Shown here: in pieces, positions 1 to 7,783 of the stretch
How positions within the stretch are numbered: the stretch's first letter is position 1
Layout: each line of letters opens with the position of its first letter
Origin: CAWINX01 sp963702055
GTDB lineage: Bacteria; Actinomycetota; Thermoleophilia; Solirubrobacterales; 70-9
NCBI GenBank assembly: GCA_963702055.1
Contig: OY969702.1
Span: 2,496,250-2,560,249, forward strand
DNA: 64,000 nucleotides
Reading direction: 5' to 3'
Notes under the pieces: model-generated
What the model was told of the DNA's origin: nothing
Seen by the model: the letters and a program-made list of their open reading frames with translations, nothing else
The model's database searches: none
Translations under genes and position numbers: made by a program

Positions 1-2
1 AC

Positions 3-1802
3 AAGGCCTCGGGTGTGGACACGAGCTGGAACGGCGACGTTGCGACCGGCGATTTGCCCGGTCCCGGCGGACCCTGCGGCACGACCAAAGTCAACTTGCT
101 CGACGACTCCTACGTTCCCGGCTCGGGCGAGCCCGCGGCCGCAGACGAGGGCCGGGCGATGGCCCAGATAGTCCACGACCTGGCGCCGGGCGCCTCGATC
201 GACTTCGCGACCGCCTTCACCAGCGAGACCGGCTTCGCCGACAACGTTCAGGCGCTTGCAAATGCCGGAGCAAAGGTGATCGTCGACGACGTCTCCTACC
301 TCGACGAGCCCTTCTTCCAGGACGGTCCGATCGCCGCCGCCGTCAACAACGTGACAGCGAACGGGGCCGACTACTTCTCTGCCGCCGGCAACGACAACCT
401 GATCGATGGCAGCGGCAACGACATCGCCTCGTGGGAGGCGCCCAAATATCGCTCCTCGAACTCGGTTCCGAGCTGTCCGGCGGCGCTCCCCTCCTTCGCC
501 ACGGATTGCATGAACTTCAATCCCGCCGGGACGGCCGACAATACCTTCGGGATCGCAGTGCCGAACGGCCGCACCCTCACCGTCGACCTCCAGTGGGCAC
601 AGCCCTGGTACGGGGTGAGCAGCGACATGGACGCCTACCTGCTCGATTCGAACGGGAAACTGCTGACGGGGACCGGCGGCCAGGACGACAACGTGGGCGG
701 CGGAGAGCCGGTCGAGATCCTCTCCTGGAGCAACAGCTCCGGCTCTGCCAAAACCGTTCAGCTGGCCATCAATCGCTGCTCGGGAGCTCTCTGCAATCAG
801 GCCGCCAGCGCCACCGACGCCCCGCGGATCAAATTCGCGCTGATCGAGAACGGTGGCGGTGGCTTCTCGACCGAGTACCCGACCTCCTCCGGTGGCGACA
901 CGGTTGGCCCGACCGTCTTCGGTCACGCAGGATCCTCAAGCGCGATCGCCGTCGGCGCCGTCCCCTCCAGCGCCGATCCGAACGTGCCGCCGTCGTGGAA
1001 GCCCGAGACCTACTCTTCGCAAGGTCCGGTTACTCACTACTTCGGTCCGGTCCTCAACAGCAACCCAGCGACGGCGTTGGGGTCTCCTGAGGTGATCTCC
1101 AAGCCTGACGTGACGGCCAGCGACTGCGTCCACACGACCTTCTTCTACGGCTCGTCCCACGTCTTCTGCGGCACCTCCGCTGCCGCTCCGCACGCCGCCG
1201 CCGTTGCGGCGCTGATGCTCCAGCGCGATCCTCTTGCCACCCCTACGGATATCCGTAACGCGATGACGGACACCGCCGTTCCGATGCCCGGATACGGCCT
1301 CGACGCCGTGGGGGCCGGTGTCCTCGATGCCTACGGTGCGGTGGGAGCGCTCCCCGACAACTCGGGCTCAGGTGGCGGTTCGGGCTCTGGCGGCTCTGGC
1401 GGTTCGGGCGGCAGCGGCGGGACTGGAGGAGGTTCCGGCGGCAGCAGCGGTGGCGGTTCGGGAGGTGGCGGCGCCACGCAGCCCTCCTCCGGTTCCGGTT
1501 CGCCGGCCACTCAGCCCAGCAAGGCGACGAAGGCGCCGAGCACCCGCTTCGCGAAGCGGCCGGGCTGGGTCGTCCGCACCCACCGGCGCCGGGTGCGCCT
1601 CACCTTCCGCTTCGCCTCGACGCAGAGCCCGGTCACCTTCCTCTGCAAGGTCGATGGCGGGCGACGCCACGTTTGCGGACCGAAGCTGGTCCACTTCTTC
1701 GGGCCGGGTCGCCACAGGGTCGTGGTGACGGCCCGCGACTCCGCCGGCGCGGTCGACCCGACGCCGGCCGTGCACCGCTTTCGCGTCAAGCGGGTTCGCT
1801 GA
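3..1802 (+). CDS. S8 (subtilisin-like) serine peptidase with C-terminal Ig-like domain, 5'-truncated by the window edge
   Basis: The frame is open to the left edge, so the N-terminus (signal peptide, propeptide, probably the catalytic Asp) is missing. The nucleophile motif GTSAAAPH has its Ser at 1176-1178, and SAAGND supplies the oxyanion-hole Asn. The position that is normally the catalytic His (HGTHVAG-like) reads EGRAMAQI, with Glu at 147-149, so the triad may be Ser-Glu-Asp. After the catalytic domain come a Gly/Ser linker (about 1370-1500) and a Cys-containing beta-sandwich module ending in a basic tail. That layout suggests a secreted or wall-attached enzyme, though the targeting signal is not visible. 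The 3' end overlaps convergent recD2 by 17 nt. Family assignment is firm; substrate unknown. Confidence 0.88.
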   Translation, partial: KASGVDTSWNGDVATGDLPGPGGPCGTTKVNLLDDSYVPGSGEPAAADEGRAMAQIVHDLAPGASIDFATAFTSETGFADNVQALANAGAKVIVDDVSYLDEPFFQDGPIAAAVNNVTANGADYFSAAGNDNLIDGSGNDIASWEAPKYRSSNSVPSCPAALPSFATDCMNFNPAGTADNTFGIAVPNGRTLTVDLQWAQPWYGVSSDMDAYLLDSNGKLLTGTGGQDDNVGGGEPVEILSWSNSSGSAKTVQLAINRCSGALCNQAASATDAPRIKFALIENGGGGFSTEYPTSSGGDTVGPTVFGHAGSSSAIAVGAVPSSADPNVPPSWKPETYSSQGPVTHYFGPVLNSNPATALGSPEVISKPDVTASDCVHTTFFYGSSHVFCGTSAAAPHAAAVAALMLQRDPLATPTDIRNAMTDTAVPMPGYGLDAVGAGVLDAYGAVGALPDNSGSGGGSGSGGSGGSGGSGGTGGGSGGSSGGGSGGGGATQPSSGSGSPATQPSKATKAPSTRFAKRPGWVVRTHRRRVRLTFRFASTQSPVTFLCKVDGGRRHVCGPKLVHFFGPGRHRVVVTARDSAGAVDPTPAVHRFRVKRVR

Positions 1803-3954
1803 CCGCGCCGCGCAGTCGCTCCGCCAGCCCGGAGTGGCGTCGCCCGGAGTCGTCGCGCCCCACCGCCGTCGCCAGCGCCGCCGGGTCGCCGACCAGCACG
1901 CAGGTGCTGCGGGCGCGGGTGATCGCGGTGTAGAGGAGGGGACGGGTCAGCATGCGGGAGTGGGAGCGGTGGCAGACGCCGACCACGACCGGCACCTCGC
2001 AGCCCTGCGCCTTGTGGACGGAGATCGCGTAGGCGAGGCGCAGGGTCGGCGTCTCGCCGTAGGGGATGACCAGCGAGCCGCCGTCGTCGGTGTCGACGAC
2101 GATCGCCTCCTCGTCGGGGTCGTCGGAGCGCAGGAAGACGATCGAGCCGTTCATCAGCCCCAGCTCATGCGAGTTGCGGGTCTGGATCAGCCGGTCGCCG
2201 ACCCGGAAGCGGTCGTTCAGCGCCTTGCGCCCGCGCGGGTTGAGCCGCGCCTGGAGGCGCTCGTTGAGCGCGTCGATCCCGACCGGTCCCTTGTACATCG
2301 GCGCCAGCACCTGCACGTCGCGGATCGGGTCGAGGCCGAGTCGGGCAGGCACTCGCTCGGCGACCACCTCGACCACGGTGTCGAGGGCGCGCTCCGGGTT
2401 GCGGCGGTCGATCAGGAAGAAGTCGTGGTCCTGGTCGTCCTCGGGCTCCAGGTGGGGCGAGCGGCCCTGGTTGATCTCGTGGGCGGCGGTGGTGATCATC
2501 GAGCGCGCCGCCTGGCGGAAGACGTGGCTGAGCCGCACCACCGGCGCGACCCCCGAGGCGATCAGGTCTTCGAACGGCTTGCCGGCGCCGATCGGCGGCA
2601 GCTGGTCGGCGTCGCCGACGAAGACGACGTGGGTCGATTCGGCCAGCCCGCCGAGCAGCACCTCGGCGAGGCGCAGGTTCAGCATCGAGGACTCGTCGAC
2701 GACGACCAGGTCGGCGGGGAGGGGGTGGCCCGGCCTGAAGGCGGGCTCGCGTCCCGGCATCCACTCGAGCATGCGGTGGATCGTCTGCGCCTCGTGCCCG
2801 GTTGCCTCCTCGAGGCGGCGGGCGGCGCGCCCGGTCGGGGCACAGAGGGCGATCTTGGCGCCGGCCGCCTCCGCCTCGGCGACGATCGCCCTGGTGCAGA
2901 CGGTCTTGCCGACGCCCGGCCCGCCCGTCAGGACGGAGACGCGGGAGGCGAAGGCGCCGCGCACGGCAGCCCACTGCTCGTCGGTGAGTCCGTCCGCGGC
3001 GGAGCCGCGATCCGCCGACTCGGGCGGCTGCTCGCCGGGCTCGTGGTCGAGCTCGGCGGGAGCCGCGACGCGCGCCGCCAGCGTCTCGGCGACGGCGATC
3101 TCGCCGGCGTGGGTCAGCTCGCGGTAGACGCGCCCCTCCTCGACCAGCAGCCCGCGGGCGGCGACCAGCACGTCGGGGTCGGGTTCGAGCCCGAGCAGCT
3201 TCGCCGACCGCTGTGCCAGCTCGGCGACCGGCAGGTTGGTGTGGCCCTGTTGCTCGGCCTCGGCGAGGGCGAAGACGGCGGCCGCTTGGGCGCGGCGACT
3301 CGACTCCGGCGGCACATCAGCCGCCAGGGCGATCTTGTCGGCGCGGGCGAAGCCGACCCCGTCGACCTCGGTCAGCCGGTAGGGGTCCTCGTGCAGGACG
3401 ATCATCGAGCGCTCGCCGTAGCGGGCGTGGATCGGTCCGGCCAGGTGGGCGAGCCCGTGGGGGGCGAGCTGGACGTGGAGGTCGCGGACTGCGCGGGAGG
3501 CGTGCCAGGACTCGGCCGCCGCCGCGGCCTGCTTGGCGCTTACCCCGCGCAGCGAGCCGAAGACGCCGGCCGGGTCGGCGGCGATCGCCTCCAACACCCC
3601 CTCGCCGTGCTCGTCGGCGAGGGTCTCGGCCCGCGCGGGGCCGATGTGGCGAAGCGAGGTCAGGTAGGCGACCTGGCCCTCGCGGTCGGCCGGATCGAGC
3701 GGCAGCGCGCCCGTCGCCCGCAGCTGGCGCCCGTAGCGGGCGTGGGTCTGCCAATCGCCGCTGACCTCGGCCCGATCGCCGGCGCCGAGGTGGGCGACCG
3801 GGCCAATCAGCCCGAAGCCCTCGCCGGACTCGGCGTCCTGCACCTCCAACACCGCGTAGCCGTCGTCCTCGGCGCGGAAGATCACACCGAGCACCTCGAC
3901 CGTCCCGGAATAGGTCGACTCGTCAGTCTCGAACAGGGTCGCCGCAGTGTGCAC
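1786..3954 (-). CDS. recD2: RecD2-family ATP-dependent 5'-3' DNA helicase
   Basis: 722 aa, the normal size for RecD-like helicases that act without RecBC. An N-terminal OB-like segment is followed by tandem helix-hairpin-helix signatures (LRHIGPARAETLA near residue 105). The Walker A motif GGPGVGKT lies near residue 343 and the Walker B motif VVVDESSM near 420. The C-terminal SH3/UvrD_C-2 part ends with ISVHKAQGCE, a typical superfamily 1B motif. RecD2 proteins are linked to DNA repair and replication-fork processing. ATG start; monocistronic on the minus strand, with its 3' end overlapping the S8 peptidase. The RecD2 call rather than RecD rests on the long HhH-bearing N-terminus. Confidence 0.95.
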   Translation of the reverse strand: MHTAATLFETDESTYSGTVEVLGVIFRAEDDGYAVLEVQDAESGEGFGLIGPVAHLGAGDRAEVSGDWQTHARYGRQLRATGALPLDPADREGQVAYLTSLRHIGPARAETLADEHGEGVLEAIAADPAGVFGSLRGVSAKQAAAAAESWHASRAVRDLHVQLAPHGLAHLAGPIHARYGERSMIVLHEDPYRLTEVDGVGFARADKIALAADVPPESSRRAQAAAVFALAEAEQQGHTNLPVAELAQRSAKLLGLEPDPDVLVAARGLLVEEGRVYRELTHAGEIAVAETLAARVAAPAELDHEPGEQPPESADRGSAADGLTDEQWAAVRGAFASRVSVLTGGPGVGKTVCTRAIVAEAEAAGAKIALCAPTGRAARRLEEATGHEAQTIHRMLEWMPGREPAFRPGHPLPADLVVVDESSMLNLRLAEVLLGGLAESTHVVFVGDADQLPPIGAGKPFEDLIASGVAPVVRLSHVFRQAARSMITTAAHEINQGRSPHLEPEDDQDHDFFLIDRRNPERALDTVVEVVAERVPARLGLDPIRDVQVLAPMYKGPVGIDALNERLQARLNPRGRKALNDRFRVGDRLIQTRNSHELGLMNGSIVFLRSDDPDEEAIVVDTDDGGSLVIPYGETPTLRLAYAISVHKAQGCEVPVVVGVCHRSHSRMLTRPLLYTAITRARSTCVLVGDPAALATAVGRDDSGRRHSGLAERLRGAVSEPA

Positions 3955-4048
3955 GTTGCAAAGCTAGCCCCCGCAGAGGCGGCATCCCGCGGTCGATTAG
4001 CGCTAGTTGCGCGCTTCCGTGCCCCGCAGCGGGCATAGGATCGTTGTC

Positions 4049-4507
4049 GTGGACGGCACTGGCGAACGCCTGCCCTATGTGGACGAGCACTCGGCGTTGA
4101 TCGAGGCTGGACCCGACGCCACCTGGGAGGCGCTGCTGCGGGTCGTCGAAGGGTCGGTGTCCTCGCCGGGCGTCGCTCGCTGGGCCGGGATGCTCAACTG
4201 CGACGACACGGCCTCCGGCGGCCCCCGCCCGCTGACGGCGGGCTCAACCCTGCCCGGCTTTCATGTCGGAACGGCAGAGTCGCCCCGAGAGCTCGCGCTG
4301 CTCGGGGCCCACCGGTTCTCCAACTACGCGTTGACCTTTCGCCTCGACGACCTGGGCGATCGCACCCGGCTGCGAGCCGAAACGCGGGCCGAGTTCCCGG
4401 GCTTCAAAGGCGCCGCCTATCGCGCCCTGGTGATCGGTACCCGCATCCACGTCCTCGTCACTCGCCGCATCCTTGGTGGCGTCCGTGGGCGTGCAGAAAA
4501 GAGGTAG
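4049..4507 (+). CDS. SRPBCC-like hypothetical protein
   Basis: About 152 aa from GTG 4049, which has AGGA at 4037-4040 as a plausible ribosome site. In-frame TTG 4007 and GTG 4019 would add a non-conserved-looking N-terminus. The pattern SALIEAGPDATWEALLRVV, then ALTFRLDDLGDRTRLRAET and FKGAAYRALVIGTRIHV, resembles polyketide cyclase/SRPBCC (START-like) folds, which bind hydrophobic ligands. No catalytic residue can be named. It is divergent from recD2 and transcribed towards the DUF6325 gene. The fold assignment is inference from sequence pattern; the function is unknown. Confidence 0.7.
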   Translation: MDGTGERLPYVDEHSALIEAGPDATWEALLRVVEGSVSSPGVARWAGMLNCDDTASGGPRPLTAGSTLPGFHVGTAESPRELALLGAHRFSNYALTFRLDDLGDRTRLRAETRAEFPGFKGAAYRALVIGTRIHVLVTRRILGGVRGRAEKR

Positions 4508-4613
4508 ATGTCGCAGGGCCTCAGCCGCTCCGATTTTTCTCAGCCGCCGATCCTCCACTCGCTAGGGTTGCGACACCGATCTTTACTGACTGACCTGCGA
4601 CGAAGGGACCGAG

Positions 4614-5048
4614 GTGAACGACGCACTCGACGAGATGGGGCCGATCGACTACGTACTGGTCGAGTGGCCGGGCCGGCAACCGACGGGCGAGGCTGCCCCT
4701 CATCTGATCGACCTGGTCGATCGCGGGCTGATCCGCATCCTCGACCTCACCTTTATCGCCAAGGCCGACGACGGGTCGGTCGCGGTCCTTGAGATCTCCG
4801 ATCTCGGTGACGAGGTCGAGGCGTTTGCGGCCTTCGAAGGAGCGTCCTCCGGATTGCTCTCCGAGGAGGACATGAGCGAGGCGGCGACGGCCCTGGAGCC
4901 GGGCACTTCGGCAGCGTTGCTCGTCTACGAGAATCGCTGGGCCGCGCCCTTTGCAAGCGCGGTGCGCCGGTCCGGCGGTCAGCTCGTCGCGAGCGGGCGC
5001 ATTCCAATCCAAGACGTCGTCGTCGCTCTCGACGCGGCGGAAGCCTGA
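4614..5048 (+). CDS. DUF6325 family protein
   Basis: 144 aa from a GTG start, with GAAGGGACCGAG just upstream. The pattern GPIDYVLVEWPG, then DLVDRGLIRILDLTFIAK and LEISDLGDE, matches a family of small actinobacterial proteins (DUF6325, related to DUF1269) usually found beside SHOCT-domain genes, as here. No transmembrane segment or catalytic motif is visible. It is likely co-transcribed with the SHOCT gene, which begins 15 nt after its stop. The family function is not established; co-occurrence suggests a membrane- or stress-associated two-gene unit, but that is only inference. Confidence 0.8.
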   Translation: MNDALDEMGPIDYVLVEWPGRQPTGEAAPHLIDLVDRGLIRILDLTFIAKADDGSVAVLEISDLGDEVEAFAAFEGASSGLLSEEDMSEAATALEPGTSAALLVYENRWAAPFASAVRRSGGQLVASGRIPIQDVVVALDAAEA

Positions 5049-5063
5049 GAGAGAGGAGAAGCC

Positions 5064-5327
5064 ATGCCGGGACTACTTCGAGGAGTTGCGCGAACGGCGG
5101 TCATCGCCGGGACCGCCACCGCCGTGAGCAACCGCGTCTCGCGCCGTCAGGGCGAGCGCTGGGCGGAGCAGGAAGCTCAGCAGCAGCCGCAAGCGCCGGC
5201 GGCCGCGGCGCCGCAGGGGGGCGAGTCGACGATCGACCAGCTCAAGGAATTGGGCGAGCTGAAAAGCCAGGGAGTCCTCACCGAAGAGGAGTTCGCGGCC
5301 CAGAAGGCCAAGCTGCTCGGTGCCTGA
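5064..5327 (+). CDS. SHOCT-domain small protein
   Basis: 87 aa, ATG start with a strong GAGAGGAG ribosome site. The N-terminus has a short hydrophobic stretch (about residues 6-24), then a Gln/Ala/Pro-rich linker. The C-terminus is a SHOCT helix-turn: QLKELGELKSQGVLTEEEF followed by AQKAKLL. SHOCT (short C-terminal) domains are about 30 residues long, occur at the ends of many bacterial proteins and are thought to mediate oligomerisation. It sits directly downstream of the DUF6325 gene, a common pairing. Role unknown. Confidence 0.85.
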   Translation: MPGLLRGVARTAVIAGTATAVSNRVSRRQGERWAEQEAQQQPQAPAAAAPQGGESTIDQLKELGELKSQGVLTEEEFAAQKAKLLGA

Positions 5328-5346
5328 GCGCCAGTTGAGCCCGGCG

Positions 5347-5505
5347 TCAGAGGTCGCTCAACTCCGCCAGCTTTTCGTCTAGCTGCTTGCGCAGCGCGTC
5401 GCAGACCGCTTCGACCTCGGCGTTGTAGCGCTCCGATGAGAGCACCCCCAGCAGCACCTCGGCGTCGGGCTTCGACATCGTCAGGGTGATCGATTGCTCT
5501 GACAC
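5347..5505 (-). CDS. small acidic hypothetical protein (52 aa)
   Basis: The start is GTG at 5503-5505, preceded (on the minus strand) by a strong GAGGAGG ribosome site. A longer frame extends upstream but would run into cfa coding DNA. The protein is helical and acidic, beginning MSEQSITLTMSKPDAEVLLG and ending ELSDL, with no membrane segment. It is convergent with the SHOCT gene and divergent from cfa, sharing a 40-bp promoter region. No family is recognised. The ribosome site and codon-like composition make it probably real. Confidence 0.6.
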   Translation of the reverse strand: MSEQSITLTMSKPDAEVLLGVLSSERYNAEVEAVCDALRKQLDEKLAELSDL

Positions 5506-5545
5506 TTGAGCCTCCTCGGTAGGTGCGTTTACTCTAAACGGGCGG

Positions 5546-6823
5546 ATGCAGAGCACCGGCGGCGTCGCCAATCGCTTCGCGCCGCTCGCGGCGCGGTTCG
5601 AGGGCCGCCTCCCCGGCGGTCTGCCCTTCGCGGTGCGCTTCTGGGACGGCAGCGAGTTGCGGCCGGAGGAGGGACGGGGGAGCGGGGACACGGTCGTCGT
5701 CCGCGATTCGCGGGCGCTCTCCTACATCGCGGGCGCGCCGAACCAGCTGGGGCTTGGGCGCGCCTGGGTCGCGGGGGACCTCGAGGTCGAGGGCGACCTC
5801 GAACGGGCGCTGCGGGCCGGCGAGCGCTTCCGCGACCTGCGCCTCGGCTTGGGCGACAAGCTCGCTTCGGCGCTCGCCGCTGCACGGGCCGGGGGGTTGC
5901 GCCTGCGCCCTCCGCCGCCGCCCGCCAGCGAGGCGCACCCGGCCGGGCCCCTCCACTCCCTGCGCCGCGACCGGGAGGCGGTGCGCCACCACTACGACGT
6001 CTCCAACGACTTCTACCGGCTGGTGCTGGGCCCGAGCATGGTCTACTCGTGCGCCTACTTCGCCTCGCCAAGTGACAGCCTCGAAACGGCGCAGGAGCGC
6101 AAGCTCGAGGTGATCTGCCGCAAGTTGCGCCTCGCGGCGGGTGAGCGACTGCTCGACGTCGGCTGCGGTTGGGGCTCGCTGATCATCCATGCGGCGCGCC
6201 ACCACGGCGCCCGCGCCGTCGGCGTGACCCTCTCGGAGCCTCAGGCCGAGCTCGCCCGCGAGCGGGTCCGCGCGGCTGGCGTCGAGCATCGCTGCGAGGT
6301 GCGGGTGCAGGACTACCGCGAGGTCGACGACGGCCCCTACGACAAAATCGCCAGCGTCGGTATGTACGAGCACGTCGGGGCGGCACTGCTCGACGAGTAC
6401 ATGCGGCGCCTTCGTGACCTGGCCAGGCCCGGCGGACTCGTCCTCAACCACGGGATCGTTCGCCTGGGACGGCCGCCGCGCAGCCGCGACACCTTCATCT
6501 GGCGCTACGTCTTTCCCGACGGTGAGCTGCACCCGGTCGGCGACGTGGTCGGGGCGATGGAGCGTGCCGGCCTGGAGCTGCGCGACGCCGAGTCCCTGCG
6601 CGTCCACTACGCGCTGACCCTGCATCGTTGGGTCCAGAACCTCGCCGCCAACCGCGACCGGGGGATCGCCGAGGCGGGGGAGGAGCGGGAACGGATTTGG
6701 CGCCTCTACATGACCGGCTCGGCCCTCGCCTTCGAGCGTGGCGACATCTCGATCCAGCAGCTCCTCGCGGCGGTCCCAGGCGCCCCCGCCGACACCTCGC
6801 TAGCCCGCGGCAGCTTCACCTGA
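5546..6823 (+). CDS. cfa: cyclopropane-fatty-acyl-phospholipid synthase family methyltransferase
   Basis: 425 aa. The N-terminal part is a lipid-binding region; the Rossmann SAM domain begins near residue 155 with HYDVSNDFYRLVLG. The SAM-binding motif LDVGCGWGS lies near residue 202, and SVGMYEHVG is the conserved active-site segment. Enzymes of this family transfer a methylene or methyl group from SAM to the double bond of membrane phospholipid acyl chains. The order and length fit bacterial Cfa/Ufa-type proteins, with an N-terminal extension similar to other actinobacterial members. It ends 5 bp before a 20-bp perfect inverted repeat that could terminate transcription. Confidence 0.92.
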   Translation: MQSTGGVANRFAPLAARFEGRLPGGLPFAVRFWDGSELRPEEGRGSGDTVVVRDSRALSYIAGAPNQLGLGRAWVAGDLEVEGDLERALRAGERFRDLRLGLGDKLASALAAARAGGLRLRPPPPPASEAHPAGPLHSLRRDREAVRHHYDVSNDFYRLVLGPSMVYSCAYFASPSDSLETAQERKLEVICRKLRLAAGERLLDVGCGWGSLIIHAARHHGARAVGVTLSEPQAELARERVRAAGVEHRCEVRVQDYREVDDGPYDKIASVGMYEHVGAALLDEYMRRLRDLARPGGLVLNHGIVRLGRPPRSRDTFIWRYVFPDGELHPVGDVVGAMERAGLELRDAESLRVHYALTLHRWVQNLAANRDRGIAEAGEERERIWRLYMTGSALAFERGDISIQQLLAAVPGAPADTSLARGSFT

Positions 6824-6827
6824 AGTC

Positions 6828-6876
6828 GTCGAAAGTCAGTTTTTCCTTCTCTGGGGAGGAAAAACTGACTTTCGAC
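6828..6876. repeat. palindromic repeat, copy 1 (intergenic); possible bidirectional terminator
   Basis: Two perfect 20-nt arms (6828-6847 and 6857-6876) flank a 9-nt loop. The arms carry GAAAGTCAGTTTTTCC and its reverse complement. The element fills the gap between the cfa stop and the vapC stop, sharing one base with the latter. The A/T run next to a stable stem would work as a terminator in both directions. Nearly the same hairpin recurs in frame inside ispD (52785-52831), so this is a dispersed repeat and not only a local terminator. Confidence 0.85.
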
Positions 6877-7274
6877 TACGGCGCGGCGGCGAGGATGGAT
6901 GCGGCGTGACCGTGACTGCGCGCCAGGCGCTGGTCGGTGGTCAGGAGTGGCGCCCCCAGAGCCTCGGCGAGGGCGACGTAGGCGGCGTCATAGGCCGAGT
7001 GGGTGGCGCGCAGCTGCCAGATGCGGGGCGCCAGCGGCACCGCCGAGTGCCGTTTGACGGGAAGATCGAGGAGGGCGGCAAGCGCTTGTTCCGCTCGGCG
7101 GTTCGACAACTCGCCCAATGTCGCCTTCCGCCGGAACGCCGAAACCGCCTCCACGTAGGCAAGGTCGATTGAGTGAAGCGATTTCGCGCTGCGCAGTCGA
7201 CCTGCGACGACGCCCGCCAGATCCTTCGTTCCAAGCAGCCAGTCGACGAGAGCGGAAGCGTCGACGACGATCAT
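6876..7274 (-). CDS. vapC: VapC-type PIN-domain toxin
   Basis: 132 aa from ATG 7274. PIN-fold acidic residues are visible: MIVVDASALVDWLL (first Asp), Glu in AYVEAVSAF, and the C-terminal SAYDAAYVALAEALG and TTDQRLA pair. PIN toxins are Mg-dependent RNases that cleave tRNA, rRNA or mRNA when released from antitoxin. The start codon overlaps the antitoxin stop by 4 nt (ATGA), typical of vapBC translational coupling. The target RNA cannot be told from sequence. The stop codon touches the palindromic repeat at 6828-6876. Confidence 0.9.
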   Translation of the reverse strand: MIVVDASALVDWLLGTKDLAGVVAGRLRSAKSLHSIDLAYVEAVSAFRRKATLGELSNRRAEQALAALLDLPVKRHSAVPLAPRIWQLRATHSAYDAAYVALAEALGAPLLTTDQRLARSHGHAASILAAAP

Positions 7275-7507
7275 CGTGCCGGTTCGCGCTCCTCGCGGCC
7301 CGCCCGAACCGCCTCGGCGCCCGTCTCGCCCCCCACCGGCTCCAGTTTGGCGATTCGCTTGGCCATCTCCTCGACCGTTGGACGCTCTGCGAGTTCTTCG
7401 AGTTCGCTGCGCAGGTACTCGGACAGGCTTTGCCCCCGACTGGCGGCTCGCCTCTTGAGGCGCCTGTGCGTGCCTTCGGAGACGCCTCTGACCTGGACCA
7501 ATGCCAT
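7271..7507 (-). CDS. vapB: FitA/VapB-like ribbon-helix-helix antitoxin
   Basis: 78 aa. The N-terminus reads MALVQVRGVSEGTHRRLKRR followed by AASRGQSLSEYLRSEL, a ribbon-helix-helix DNA-binding fold of the FitA/Arc type. The C-terminal acidic/helical tail would wrap the PIN toxin. It is the first gene of the vapBC operon and overlaps the toxin start by 4 nt. A near-perfect palindrome at 7531-7545, 24 bp upstream, is the likely autoregulatory operator. Confidence 0.88.
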   Translation of the reverse strand: MALVQVRGVSEGTHRRLKRRAASRGQSLSEYLRSELEELAERPTVEEMAKRIAKLEPVGGETGAEAVRAGREEREPAR

Positions 7508-7530
7508 TCAGGGAGGGTAGCGCAATAGTG

Positions 7531-7545
7531 CATGCAATTTGCATG
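7531..7545. promoter_or_regulatory. probable vapBC operator palindrome
   Basis: CATGCAA-T-TTGCATG: two perfect 7-nt arms around one base, in the promoter region of the minus-strand vapB gene. A minus-strand TATACA at 7544-7549 overlaps its edge and could be the -10 box. Ribbon-helix-helix antitoxins typically bind such palindromes to repress their own operon. The binding itself is inference. Confidence 0.6.
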
Positions 7546-7582
7546 TATATCGTCAAAGGAATGAGCCGATAGGTTCACGGAA

Positions 7583-7783
7583 ATGTCGCGAACACCGAGC
7601 TCCAACGGCAGGGGCCTCTGCGACGCCTGCGACCACCAGCGGCTCGTCCCGAACACCCGCGGTTCGGTCTTCTCCCTCTGCGAGCGTTCCCAGAACGAGC
7701 CCGAGTATCCGCGCTACCCGCGCCTGCCGGTGCTCAGCTGCCCGGGCTTTGAACGGCGGCCGGCTCCCGCGCCGCCCCGATAG
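7583..7783 (+). CDS. small Cys-rich (zinc-ribbon-like) protein
   Basis: 66 aa. It has CDACDHQ near the N-terminus, then RGSVFSLCERS and LPVLSCPGF, giving two Cys pairs that could bind one metal ion. The compact Pro/Arg/Tyr core (EPEYPRYPRLPV) is typical of a small conserved actinobacterial family of unknown function. It overlaps the 3' end of the convergent bactofilin-like gene by 50 nt. The regular Cys spacing makes it more likely real than a chance frame. Partner or process unknown. Confidence 0.65.
   Translation: MSRTPSSNGRGLCDACDHQRLVPNTRGSVFSLCERSQNEPEYPRYPRLPVLSCPGFERRPAPAPPR

Noticed and set aside
1368..1500. Gly/Ser-coding tract as a DNA tandem repeat array
   Set aside because: The codons vary and no fixed repeat unit is present; it is a low-complexity protein linker.
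1834..4038. 734-residue open frame on the plus strand antisense to recD2
   Set aside because: It is rich in Arg/Gly/Asp with no recognisable motif and mirrors a clear helicase gene; GC-rich DNA keeps the antisense frame open.
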